DNA of 13,451 nt from NCBI GenBank assembly GCA_019239785.1, contig JAFAZM010000158.1:1-13451 (forward strand), read 5' to 3'. Under the pieces are notes generated by a model, which was not told the DNA's origin, did no database searches, and saw only the letters and a list, made by a program, of their open reading frames with translations. Below, piece by piece: positions 1 to 6,450 of the stretch. Each line of letters opens with the position of its first letter. Position 1 is the stretch's first letter. Made by a program: the position numbers and the translations under genes. The DNA comes from Sphingomonadaceae bacterium. GTDB lineage: Bacteria > Pseudomonadota > Alphaproteobacteria > Sphingomonadales > Sphingomonadaceae.

Positions 1-275
1 TGAACCTGATGGTGCTGATGCCGCAATCGGAATGCCGCACCCTGGTCGAGGACTTCATGCTGATCCCCGAGCCGCCCCGCGACGCGGAGGAACTGGATCA
101 TTGGGAGCGGAGCTGGACCCTGCTCGACGAGGGCGTGTTCGCCGCCGAGGATTATCGCGCGGCGGCGCTCGGACAGAACGGGCTTGCCTCCGGCTCGATC
201 GCGGAGCTCACCCTGGGCACGCTGGAGACCGGCATCCGGGCGTTCCACGACGAGATCGAGAACGCGCTGGCGTAA
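1..275 (+). CDS. Rieske-type aromatic ring-hydroxylating oxygenase alpha subunit, 3' end only
   Basis: The first complete codon is at position 3 and the frame stays open to a TAA at 273-275, so this is the last ~90 residues of a gene that starts outside the window. The fragment has the layout of the catalytic C-terminal (SRPBCC-fold) end of ring-hydroxylating oxygenase alpha subunits: a hydrophobic strand with a hydrophobic-plus-proline run (NLMVLMPQS), a strand ending in a proline-rich turn (FMLIPEPPRD), then a helix with an acidic residue and glutamine (AAEDYRAAALGQNGLASG) and a final segment (LGTLETGIRAFHDEIENAL) matching the family's closing GxxE..v..FH..v pattern. These enzymes are cytosolic, take electrons from a reductase and hydroxylate aromatic or related substrates. 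The Rieske centre and the iron ligands lie upstream, so substrate cannot be judged. Identification is by motif pattern only. Confidence 0.72.
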   Translation, partial: NLMVLMPQSECRTLVEDFMLIPEPPRDAEELDHWERSWTLLDEGVFAAEDYRAAALGQNGLASGSIAELTLGTLETGIRAFHDEIENALA

Positions 276-277
276 AG

Positions 278-410
278 ATCCTCCCCGGGACGGGGAGGGG
301 GACCGCGACGCGTAGCGGCGTGGTGGGGGGGGCCCGGCGGTTACGCGCCTTAAACGCGGGGCCCCCTCCACCACGCTTCGCATGGTCCCCCTCCCCGTCC
401 CGGGGAGGAT
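278..410. repeat. Palindromic intergenic repeat, copy 1 of family A
   Basis: Two perfectly complementary 27-base arms, 278-304 and 384-410, flank an inner pair of weaker G-rich/C-rich arms (about 318-334 against 358-375). Each outer arm is also self-complementary (CCTCCCC ... GGGGAGG), so it can fold alone as a short hairpin. The element fills almost all the space between the stop codon of the Rieske gene (273-275) and the stop codon of the DUF1223 gene (417-419) on the opposite strand, a position that suits a bidirectional transcription-ending or RNA-protecting structure. An identical pair of arms recurs at 2438-2464 and 2588-2614. Confidence 0.85.
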
Positions 411-416
411 TGAAAG

Positions 417-1172
417 CTAGAGATAGCTCGCCGCCAGGATCGCGCCGGCATTGGGCTCCTGGACGATGATCGCATAGCGGTCGGCCGTGGGCACGTGCAG
501 GCGGGCGGCGGGAAGCGGCAGGCGCAGAGGGCCGCCATGCCAGGCGCCGATCACGTCGTCGGCGACCACCACGTTCACGTAGTCGATAATGTGGCCGCTA
601 TTCTCGCCGCGGCCGATCGCGACCGGTACCCGCGCGCGCATCGCGACCAGGCGGATCTCCGCCGGCCGGGACGCCGCGCCCTCGAGCACGAGCGTCCGGC
701 CGCCCGCCCCGCCGAGGATGCGCAGCCCCGGCCCCGGCCGCGCCGCGCTCTCGTCGATCGCGCGGTGGATCGCGCCGGTGCGGCCGCCGACCAGCAGTAC
801 CTGGCCCTGGACGACCGCCTGCGGCGTGTAGACCTCGTCCGAATGCCGGCGGGCGGCATAGGCCCGCTGCAGGTCGGTATTGGCCTGGCGCGCGAGCGTG
901 TCGCGCCAGCCGAGCGCGTCCCAATAGGTCACCGGCCGGCTGATCGCGACGATTCCGGGATCGTGCGAAAGCCTATCGAGCGCGGCGTCGGCCGGCGGGC
1001 AGGAGGAGCAGCCCTGGGCTGTGAACAGCTCGACCACCACGGGATGCAGCGGCGCGGCAGCGGTCCGCGTCGGCGCGGCCTGCGGCGCCGAGGCGCGCGG
1101 CCCCGCCGCGAAGAAGATTGCCGCGCCCGCCAGCACGGCGAGGAGCGGCAGCAGGACGGCGCGCGCGGTCAC
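417..1172 (-). CDS. DUF1223 family exported thioredoxin-like protein
   Basis: A 251-residue protein with a GTG start (complement of 1170-1172). Residues 1-24 form a membrane-spanning or signal-type segment (MTARAVLLPLLAVLAGAAIF), followed by an Ala/Pro-rich linker. The DUF1223 core begins at about residue 45 with VVVELFTAQGCSSCPPAD, a CxxC (Cys55, Cys58) at the place where thioredoxin-fold proteins carry their active site. Further family hallmarks are VTYWDALGWRDTLA (81-94) and YTPQAVVQG (115-123). The family is widespread in alphaproteobacteria and its function is not established; the fold and export signal suggest thiol chemistry in the periplasm, which is inference. The start overlaps the stop of the response regulator gene by 4 nt (GTGA on the coding strand), so the two are almost certainly co-transcribed and translationally coupled. 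I saw no separate ribosome-binding site that would favour another start. Confidence 0.85.
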   Translation of the reverse strand: MTARAVLLPLLAVLAGAAIFFAAGPRASAPQAAPTRTAAAPLHPVVVELFTAQGCSSCPPADAALDRLSHDPGIVAISRPVTYWDALGWRDTLARQANTDLQRAYAARRHSDEVYTPQAVVQGQVLLVGGRTGAIHRAIDESAARPGPGLRILGGAGGRTLVLEGAASRPAEIRLVAMRARVPVAIGRGENSGHIIDYVNVVVADDVIGAWHGGPLRLPLPAARLHVPTADRYAIIVQEPNAGAILAASYL

Positions 1173-1594
1173 GCGATATAGAGGGTGAGCTGGTCGGGCA
1201 CCTTCCTGACCTGCTTGCCCTGCAGGTGCTCGTCAATGGCCGTGAGCGCACCGAGCAACACCCGTTCGCCATAGGGTTTCGACAAGCAGCCGAGCGCGAG
1301 GCTCCTCGCCTCCTCGCTGCAATTGCCGGTGACGAACAGGACCGGCACGGCTTTCGCCCCGGCCGCCCGGGCGACGTCGACGCCATCGCCCTCGCCGCTC
1401 AGCGAGATGTCGGTGAGGACGAGATCGAGCTTCTCATTCTCGATCACCGCCAGCGCGTCGGCGACGCTGTCGACCGTCGCGACGACCTCGTAGCCGGCAT
1501 CCTGCAGCATATATTCGTTGTCGAACGCGACGAGCGGCTCGTCCTCGACGACGAGGATGCGGCTGATCCGTCTTTCGCGCTTGCCGAAGAGCAT
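1169..1594 (-). CDS. Single-domain response regulator (CheY-like receiver)
   Basis: I place the start at the ATG complementary to 1592-1594, giving 141 residues, because a strong G-rich ribosome-binding site (GGGAGGGG) precedes it; the open frame extends 40 codons further upstream, but that extension reads as non-conserved sequence. All receiver landmarks are present: acidic pocket Glu17-Asp18 (ILVVEDEP), phosphoacceptor Asp62 (LVLTDISL), Thr89 (VLFVTGN) and Lys106 (CLSKPY). After the receiver there are only about 30 residues and no DNA-binding or enzymatic output domain, so it probably acts through protein contacts or as a phosphate sink. No histidine kinase lies in the window, so its partner is elsewhere. 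It is the first gene of an operon with the DUF1223 protein, which starts inside its stop codon. The domain pattern resembles the stand-alone receivers common in sphingomonads; no specific pathway can be assigned. Confidence 0.9.
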   Translation of the reverse strand: MLFGKRERRISRILVVEDEPLVAFDNEYMLQDAGYEVVATVDSVADALAVIENEKLDLVLTDISLSGEGDGVDVARAAGAKAVPVLFVTGNCSEEARSLALGCLSKPYGERVLLGALTAIDEHLQGKQVRKVPDQLTLYIA

Positions 1595-1628
1595 GTAGGG
1601 CGCACCCCTCCCGATTGGTCGATCCCGT

Positions 1629-1653
1629 AACGAACAATCTGGGTGCGGGTGCC
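1629..1653 (-). promoter_or_regulatory. Possible EcfG (general stress sigma factor) promoter for the response regulator operon
   Basis: On the minus strand, GGCAC (complement of 1649-1653) is followed after 16 bases by CGTT (complement of 1629-1632). The alphaproteobacterial EcfG consensus is GGAAC, 16-17 bases, CGTT, so there is one mismatch. It lies about 35 bases upstream of the response regulator ATG, a sensible distance. Short motif, so chance is a real alternative. Confidence 0.25.
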
Positions 1654-1707
1654 CGGCGCCGCAATCGCCCGGGCGCAAATAAGTTTCGAATCGCCTAGAG
1701 ACCGACA

Positions 1708-2625
1708 ATGGCACCGTCCCGCGAACCCCAGCGCATCGCCAAATTGCTCGCCCGCGCGGGCGTCGCCTCGCGCCGCGACGTCGAGCGGATGATCGCCGAG
1801 GGGCGGATCGCGATCGAGGGCGAAGCGGTGACGAAGCCGGCGACCCTGCTGACCTCGCTCCACGGCGTCACTGTCGACGGCAAGCCGGTCAGGGAGCCGG
1901 CGCCCGCGCGCCTCTTCCGCTACCACAAGCCAGCCGGCCTGCTCACCGCGGCGCGCGACCCGAAGGGCCGGGCGACCATCTACGACCGGCTGCCGCAGGG
2001 CCTGCCGCGGCTGATGCCGATCGGCCGGCTCGATCTGAACACCGAGGGGCTGCTGCTGCTCACCACCGACGGCGAGCTGAAGCGCCAGCTCGAGCTGCCG
2101 GCGACCGGGGTCGAGCGGACCTATCGCGCCCGCGTGTTCGGCGAGGTCAGCCAGGCCCGGCTCGAGGATTTGATCCACGGCATCGAGATCGACGGCGTCC
2201 GCTACGGCCAGATCGACGCCAATCTGGAACGCCGCACGGGCCGCAACGCCTGGGTCGAGATGCGCCTGCGCGAGGGCAAGAATCGCGAGGTTCGCCGGGT
2301 GCTCGAGCATCTCGGCCTCAAGGTCTCGCGGCTGATCCGCACCGCCTACGGGCCCTTCCCGCTCGGCGACCTGCCGACCGGGGCGGTGGACGAGGTACGG
2401 CAGCACGACCTGGTCGCGTTCCGGAAGAATCTCCCCAATCCTCCCCGGGACGGGGAGGGGGACCACGCGAAGCGTGGTGGAGGGGGCCCCGCGCGTGAGC
2501 CCCGGCGTTCTTCGACGGCACAACGACCTTCCCACTCCCGACCGAGTGGAAGCTCCGGGCCCCCTCCACCACGGCGCTCCGCGCCGCGGTCCCCCTCCCC
2601 GTCCCGGGGAGGATCAAAGAGGTGA
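1708..2625 (+). CDS. 23S rRNA pseudouridine synthase, RsuA/RluB family, with repeat-derived C-terminal tail
   Basis: A 305-residue protein that isomerises a specific uridine in rRNA to pseudouridine. Residues 7-60 form an S4 RNA-binding domain (QRIAKLLARAGVASRRDVER). The synthase domain follows, with KPAGLLT at 74-80 and the catalytic motif GRLDLNTEGLLLLTTDG, Asp109 being the expected nucleophile. KNREVRRVLEHLGLKVSRLIR (191-211) is also typical of the RsuA/RluB/RluE/RluF group; RluB (23S, position equivalent to 2605) is most likely but not proven. The family core ends near residue 243. Residues 244-305 are encoded by a palindromic repeat (2438-2614) and are a low-complexity Pro/Arg/Ser/Gly stretch, so the enzyme carries an acquired tail. 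Its TGA overlaps the GTG of rsmD by 4 nt. No clear ribosome-binding site precedes the ATG at 1708, but MAPSREPQRIAKLLA is a normal family beginning. Confidence 0.9.
   Translation: MAPSREPQRIAKLLARAGVASRRDVERMIAEGRIAIEGEAVTKPATLLTSLHGVTVDGKPVREPAPARLFRYHKPAGLLTAARDPKGRATIYDRLPQGLPRLMPIGRLDLNTEGLLLLTTDGELKRQLELPATGVERTYRARVFGEVSQARLEDLIHGIEIDGVRYGQIDANLERRTGRNAWVEMRLREGKNREVRRVLEHLGLKVSRLIRTAYGPFPLGDLPTGAVDEVRQHDLVAFRKNLPNPPRDGEGDHAKRGGGGPAREPRRSSTAQRPSHSRPSGSSGPPPPRRSAPRSPSPSRGGSKR
2438..2614. repeat. Palindromic repeat, copy 2 of family A, inside the rluB-like/rsmD junction
   Basis: Outer arms 2438-2464 and 2588-2614 are perfectly complementary over 27 bases and identical in sequence to the arms of the copy at 278-410. 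Inner arms (about 2468-2490 against 2561-2577, with GTGGTGGAGGGGGCCCC and GGGCCCCCTCCACCAC) also pair. The central part differs from copy 1. Unlike copy 1 it is read in frame as the last 62 codons of the pseudouridine synthase, and its right end lies 7 bases before the rsmD start codon. Confidence 0.88.
2606..2612 (+). promoter_or_regulatory. rsmD ribosome-binding site supplied by the repeat arm
   Basis: GGGGAGG at 2606-2612 ends 9 bases before the GTG at 2622, which is good Shine-Dalgarno spacing. These bases are part of the right arm of the palindrome (2588-2614) and can pair either with the distant left arm or locally with CCTCCCC just upstream. Access to the site may therefore depend on ribosomes finishing the upstream gene. 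The sequence match is seen; the regulatory consequence is inference. Confidence 0.6.
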
Positions 2626-3155
2626 GAATCATCGCCGGGGAATGGCGGGGCCGCGCGATCGCGGCGCCGTCCGGCGACGCCACCCGCCCGACCAGCGACC
2701 GCGCCCGCGAGGCCCTGTTCTCGATGCTGGCAAGCCGGCTCGGCAGCTTCGAAGGGCTGCGCGTCGCCGACCTGTTCGCCGGCACCGGCGCGCTCGGGCT
2801 CGAGGCGCTGTCCCGCGGCGCGGCCCATTGCAGCTTCGTCGAGCAGGACCGCGCCGCCGTCGAGACGCTGCGAGGCAATGTCGCCAAGCTCGGCGCCGGA
2901 GACCGGGCCGACGTCCGCGCGCAATCGGCGCTGCATCCCCTCCCCGGGCCGTTCGACCTGCTCCTGATCGACCCGCCTTATGCCAGCGGCCTCGGCGGCG
3001 AGGCGCTCGCCGCCTGGCGCGGCACGCTCGCGCCGGGCGCCTGGGTCAGCGTCGAGACCGGCGCGCGCGAGACGGTCGCGGCCGAAGGCTTCACGCTCGA
3101 AGCGGAGCGCAGCTACGGCAAGGCGAAAATCAGCCTGCTTACCCGCGACGCCTGA
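2622..3155 (+). CDS. rsmD: 16S rRNA (guanine(966)-N(2))-methyltransferase RsmD
   Basis: A 177-residue SAM-dependent methyltransferase that modifies G966 of 16S rRNA in the 30S subunit. Family signatures are present in order: MRIIAGEWRGRAI at the N-terminus, RPTSDRAREALFSML (22-36), SAM-binding motif I DLFAGTGALGLEALSRGA (50-67), an acidic residue ending the second strand (Glu74, FVEQD), and the catalytic DPPY at 117-120 (LLLIDPPY). Length is normal for the family. The GTG start is chosen because it gives the conserved MRIIAGE beginning; it overlaps the upstream TGA by 4 nt, so it is translated as part of the pseudouridine synthase operon. Both products act on rRNA. Its stop lies only 9 bases from the stop of the convergent dioxygenase gene, with no obvious hairpin terminator between them. 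Confidence 0.95.
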   Translation: MRIIAGEWRGRAIAAPSGDATRPTSDRAREALFSMLASRLGSFEGLRVADLFAGTGALGLEALSRGAAHCSFVEQDRAAVETLRGNVAKLGAGDRADVRAQSALHPLPGPFDLLLIDPPYASGLGGEALAAWRGTLAPGAWVSVETGARETVAAEGFTLEAERSYGKAKISLLTRDA

Positions 3156-3164
3156 ACCGGGCCC

Positions 3165-3818
3165 TCAGGTCAGCAGGACGATGTCCCAGCTATAGGCCAG
3201 CAGGCCGGGTTCGCTCGTCGCTGCCCGGTTGCAGATCGCCGACGCCGGATCCCGATGCCGCACAGCGAGGGTGGAGAGGAGCAGGTCGGTCGCGTTCAGG
3301 CTCTCGCCGGGGAAATACATCTGGGTGACCAGCCGGTAATCCGCGTTGGTCACGTCGAAATGGATGTGGGGCGTGCGGATCGTGCCGGACGGTTCCGGAT
3401 AGGGGCCGGGCTTCACCGTTCGCAGCCGGTAGCTGCCGTCGCGGCCGACCCGGAAGGAGGCCACGCCCAGGAAATTGGGATCGAGCGGCACCGGATTGTG
3501 ATCGACCGGATTGGTGTAGCGCCCCGCGGCATTGGCCTGCCAGATCGTGATCCGGGCCTGCGGCAGCGGCCGCCCCGCCGTGTCGAGTACGCGGCCGGTC
3601 AACTCGATCAGCTGCCCCGAGGCCCGGCCCTGCCGGCCGGGATAGTGGGTGAGGTCGGGATCGTTCGAGGCGGGCGTCCGGACCGGATAATAAGGGCCGA
3701 GCGTCTCCTGACCGGTCGGCCGCAGCCTTTGCTGCGCCCCGGCGCTGTTGGGATCGAGCCCGGCGGACAGCGCCACCCCGGCCGCCCCTGCCGCGAACTC
3801 CCGCCGCGAAATCTTCAT
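3165..3818 (-). CDS. Tat-exported intradiol ring-cleavage dioxygenase (protocatechuate 3,4-dioxygenase beta-like)
   Basis: I choose the ATG complementary to 3816-3818 (217 residues): it follows a strong AAGGGAGGG ribosome-binding site and begins a twin-arginine signal (MKISRREFAAGAAGVALSAG, likely cleaved near AGAQQ, residue 30). The open frame runs 44 codons further upstream but overlaps the transporter gene. The non-haem Fe(III) ligand set of intradiol dioxygenases is complete: Tyr101 (AGRYTNP), Tyr140 (VKPGPYP), His151 and His153 (TPHIHF). The family adds O2 between the two hydroxyl-bearing carbons of a catechol and opens the ring. Cytosolic PcaH lacks an export signal, so this is probably a periplasmic relative with an unknown phenolic substrate. 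It lies 34 bases downstream of an MHS-type transporter gene in the same direction, which suggests uptake of the product or of a related acid. Iron loading before Tat export is expected for such enzymes. Confidence 0.88.
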   Translation of the reverse strand: MKISRREFAAGAAGVALSAGLDPNSAGAQQRLRPTGQETLGPYYPVRTPASNDPDLTHYPGRQGRASGQLIELTGRVLDTAGRPLPQARITIWQANAAGRYTNPVDHNPVPLDPNFLGVASFRVGRDGSYRLRTVKPGPYPEPSGTIRTPHIHFDVTNADYRLVTQMYFPGESLNATDLLLSTLAVRHRDPASAICNRAATSEPGLLAYSWDIVLLT

Positions 3819-3852
3819 CCTGCCCTCCCTTGCTTCCGATGATCCCGAGAAC

Positions 3853-5112
3853 TCAGCTGCCCTTCCCACGCCTGCCGAGCACGAGCAAGGCGATGAGGCT
3901 GATCGCCGAAGCGCCGGCGAGATAGAGGCCGACGCCCCAGGGGCCGCCATTGGCGGCCAGCCAGACCGCGGCGATCGGGGTCAGCGCGCCGCCGAGCACG
4001 CCGGCGATGTTGAAGGCGACCGAGACGCCGGTGTAGCGGACGCGCGCCGGGAACAGGCTGGGCAGCCAGGCGCCGAGCGGGCCGTAGACGAAGCCCATCA
4101 CGAACAAGGCGAAGCTCAAGGCGGCGAAGATCGCGCCGAGCGAGCGCGACTGCAAAGCCGGCGCCAGCAGCAGCCCGGCGGCGATCGCGGCGACGCAGCC
4201 CCAGATCAGCACCCGTCCAGCGCTCGACCGGTCCGACCAGCGTCCGGCGAGGACGATGCCGAGCGCCATGAAGCAGATCGAGCCCAGTTGCAGCAGCAGG
4301 AAGGTCTGCCGGTCGATGCCGAGCGTGGTGGTGCCGTAGCCGAGCGCGAACGCGGTCGCGACATAATAGACCGCGAAGCAGGCGACTGCGCCGAAGGTGC
4401 CGCCGAGGGTGACGAGGAGATGACCCCGGATCAGCTCGCCGAACGGGATTGCCGGCGGCGGCCCCTGCGCCAGCATCGCCGCGAAGGCGGGCGTCTCGCT
4501 GAGCTTCAGCCGCACCCAGAGGCCGAGCCCGACCAAGACGATGCTGAGCAGGAAGGGGATTCGCCAGCCCCATTCCAGGAACTGCCGGTCGGTCATCAAT
4601 GTGCCGAGCAGAAGGAACAGGCCGTTGGCGGCGATGAAGCCGACCGGCGCGCCGAGCTGCGGCACCGCGCCGAACCGGCCGTGCCAGCCCGGCGGCGCAT
4701 TCTCGACCGCGAGCAGGGCTGCTCCGCCCCATTCGCCGCCAAGCCCGAAGCCCTGGCCGAAACGCAGCAGGCAGAGCAGGATAGGGGCGACTCTTCCCGC
4801 CGTCTCGTAGGTCGGAAGGAAGGCGATCAGCAGGGTCGAAAGGCCCATCAGCAGCAGCGACGCCACCAAAGTCGACTTGCGCCCGATCCGGTCGCCATAA
4901 TGGCCGAACGCCCAGGCGCCGAGCGGCCGCGCCACGAAGGCGACGCCGAGGCTCGCATAGGAAGCGAGCAGCTGCATCGCCGGCGAGGAGGCCGGAAAGA
5001 AGAGCGGCCCGAACACCAGAGCGGCGGCGGTCGCGTAGATGTAGAAGTCGTAGAATTCGACCGACGTGCCGACCAGGCTCGCCAGCAGCACCCGGCGGTT
5101 CGCTGCGATCAT
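3853..5112 (-). CDS. MFS transporter, metabolite:H+ symporter (MHS) family
   Basis: A 419-residue inner-membrane protein with about 12 hydrophobic segments. It shows the MHS-family beginning VGTSVEFYDFYIYATAA (14-30), the MFS loop 2-3 motif GDRIGRKS (73-80), and the family stretch RFGQGFGLGGEWGGAALLA (117-135). Relatives include transporters for dicarboxylates, shikimate, alpha-ketoglutarate, proline/betaine and aromatic acids, driven by proton symport; the substrate cannot be read from sequence alone. It is the first gene of a two-gene unit with the intradiol dioxygenase, which makes an aromatic acid or a ring-cleavage product a reasonable guess. The ATG complementary to 5110-5112 is preceded by a purine-rich GAGAGGGAAGGGCAGGGG tract. 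No regulator gene is adjacent. Confidence 0.9.
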   Translation of the reverse strand: MIAANRRVLLASLVGTSVEFYDFYIYATAAALVFGPLFFPASSPAMQLLASYASLGVAFVARPLGAWAFGHYGDRIGRKSTLVASLLLMGLSTLLIAFLPTYETAGRVAPILLCLLRFGQGFGLGGEWGGAALLAVENAPPGWHGRFGAVPQLGAPVGFIAANGLFLLLGTLMTDRQFLEWGWRIPFLLSIVLVGLGLWVRLKLSETPAFAAMLAQGPPPAIPFGELIRGHLLVTLGGTFGAVACFAVYYVATAFALGYGTTTLGIDRQTFLLLQLGSICFMALGIVLAGRWSDRSSAGRVLIWGCVAAIAAGLLLAPALQSRSLGAIFAALSFALFVMGFVYGPLGAWLPSLFPARVRYTGVSVAFNIAGVLGGALTPIAAVWLAANGGPWGVGLYLAGASAISLIALLVLGRRGKGS

Positions 5113-5189
5113 GCCCCTGCCCTTCCCTCTCCCGTGCCTAAAGCGGCCATGACGGCAATGCGAGGGGTTTTGCGAGCGGGCCCCTCACG

Positions 5190-5273
5190 CCGTTCGCCCG
5201 GAGCCTGTCGAAGGGCGTCTCTTCCTTGCAGCAGAAGAAAAGGAAAGGGCTTCGACAGGCTCAGCCCGAACGG
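5190..5273. repeat. Palindromic intergenic repeat, family B
   Basis: Left arm 5190-5213 and right arm 5250-5273 pair over 24 bases with about three central mismatches; both contain the GAGCCTGTCGAAG / CTTCGACAGGCTC core common in sphingomonad and other proteobacterial genomes. The loop holds a smaller CTTCCTT / AAGGAA-type pairing. It lies between the start of the transporter gene and the stop of the protease gene, which read in the same direction, so it may end protease transcripts. Confidence 0.82.
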
Positions 5274-5283
5274 GATCCGGATG

Positions 5284-6450
5284 CTAGAGAAACTCGCGCA
5301 ACGTCAGCCGCGCAGTGCGGGTCTCGCTACCGCGGCGGTAGCGCAGCTCGATCGTGTCGCCGGGCCGGCCGCCGGCGCGGCGGACGAACTCCTGGAGGGT
5401 GAGGTCAAGGATCACGTCGCCCCGCTGCAGCCCCGCTTCGGCGCCGGGGCTGCCGGGGCCGACCTCGGCCACTGCGAGGCCGTCATGCCGCTCCTCGAGC
5501 CAAAGGCCGCTCAGCCCGTAGCGGTCCGGCCGCTGCGGCCGCCCGCTCGGCTGCGCCCAGAGCTTGTGGCGGCGCACGTCGGTGGAGAGGTTGAGCAATT
5601 CGATGAAGCTGAGTCCGATGATGCCGTCGACGAAGGTGCTGCGCTGGGAGGAGGCGGGATCGTTGAGGAAGACGAGCGGCCGTTCGAAGGCGAAATCGCC
5701 GATCCGCAGGCTGGCGCCGCGGACCGTCCGCCCGCGCGCGCCGGCGCCACCGATCCCGCGGGCGCGGTTCGGCGCGAACGGCCGCGTGTCGTTCCAGAGC
5801 CCCGTGCGCCGCACCGCATGCGGCCAGAGCATGAGCTGGCCGGGCATGCCGGTGTCGAGCAGGAAGCGGAAATTGTTCCCGTCGAGCACGGCCTCGACCA
5901 CCATATAGGGCGAGCCGCTCGCATTGCCCGGCGCATGCTCGATCGATGAGGGCAGCTCGCGATAGCCTTCGCGGGCGCCCCGCCCATCCGGATAGAGCCG
6001 CCATTCGCCGCGGCTGAAATCCAGGTCGCTGTCGGCTTCGGTGAGCAGGCCGGCGGCAAACACGCCGGCCGCTTCCCGGCCGAGGACGAGCTCGGGAGGC
6101 ATCGCGCCGAACACGACGCTGTGCTGGATGAGGCCGCTGCTGAAGGCGACGTCGCGCCCGACATAGAGGAGGAAGCGGGCGGGGCCGCCGACTCCGACCA
6201 GGCTGGTGAGCCCGCGCTCGCGCATGTCGAGCTCGCGCGCCAGCCGCTCCTGGATCAGGCTGACGACCGCGCCGGTGTCGAGAAGGAACTGCAGCGGCCG
6301 GCTGCCGCCGATCGTCGCGGCGAGCCAGATCCGGCCCTCCTGCAGCGCGAAGGGCGTGGCGATGACGCGCGCCGCCTGGGCGCGGAGCAGGGCGGGCGGG
6401 GTCAGCGCGCCCAGCGCCAGGGTCGTGAGCAGGCCGCGTCTCGAGATCAT
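5284..6450 (-). CDS. Tat-exported aspartyl protease with two retropepsin-like domains and a C-terminal PDZ domain
   Basis: A 388-residue protein starting at the ATG complementary to 6448-6450, with an AGGGG ribosome-binding site. The N-terminus has a twin-arginine signal (MISRRGLLTTLALGALTPPA, cleavage probably after RAQA, residue 26). Two active-site motifs are present: FLLDTGAVVSL (Asp58) and FLLDTGMPGQL (Asp199). Each is followed by a flap-like Gly-rich stretch (VGVGGPARFLL; RGIGGAGARGRTV) and by a late hydrophobic-Gly motif (ELVLGREAAG; GIIGLSFIE). Single-lobe retropepsins dimerise; here both halves are in one chain, as in pepsin. Residues about 312-388 read as a PDZ domain (DGLAVAEVGPGSPGAEAGLQRGDVILDL). 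Known bacterial relatives are exported and poorly characterised; peptide substrates in the periplasm are inferred. The gene stands alone, divergent from the TonB gene. Confidence 0.85.
   Translation of the reverse strand: MISRRGLLTTLALGALTPPALLRAQAARVIATPFALQEGRIWLAATIGGSRPLQFLLDTGAVVSLIQERLARELDMRERGLTSLVGVGGPARFLLYVGRDVAFSSGLIQHSVVFGAMPPELVLGREAAGVFAAGLLTEADSDLDFSRGEWRLYPDGRGAREGYRELPSSIEHAPGNASGSPYMVVEAVLDGNNFRFLLDTGMPGQLMLWPHAVRRTGLWNDTRPFAPNRARGIGGAGARGRTVRGASLRIGDFAFERPLVFLNDPASSQRSTFVDGIIGLSFIELLNLSTDVRRHKLWAQPSGRPQRPDRYGLSGLWLEERHDGLAVAEVGPGSPGAEAGLQRGDVILDLTLQEFVRRAGGRPGDTIELRYRRGSETRTARLTLREFL

Noticed and set aside
278..410. The paired G-rich/C-rich repeats as a CRISPR array
   Set aside because: The repeats are inverted, not direct, with no regular spacers and no cas genes.
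32..469. A 145-residue plus-strand frame across the first palindrome
   Set aside because: Out of frame with the Rieske gene end and composed of Arg/Gly/Pro-rich translation of repeat sequence.
1595..1714. A longer response regulator with 40 extra N-terminal residues
   Set aside because: The extra residues are not receiver-like and include the likely promoter; a strong ribosome-binding site precedes the internal ATG at 1594.
1444..2535. A 363-residue minus-strand frame
   Set aside because: Antisense to the pseudouridine synthase; it joins the response regulator region in a wrong frame.
3819..3950. A longer dioxygenase start at 3950
   Set aside because: It would overlap the transporter gene and bury the twin-arginine signal; the ATG at 3818 has a strong ribosome-binding site.
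3748..5949. A 733-residue open frame on the plus strand
   Set aside because: It is antisense to the transporter and protease genes, low in complexity (Asp/Glu/Arg/Gln-rich) and spans two well-supported minus-strand genes. High GC makes such frames common.
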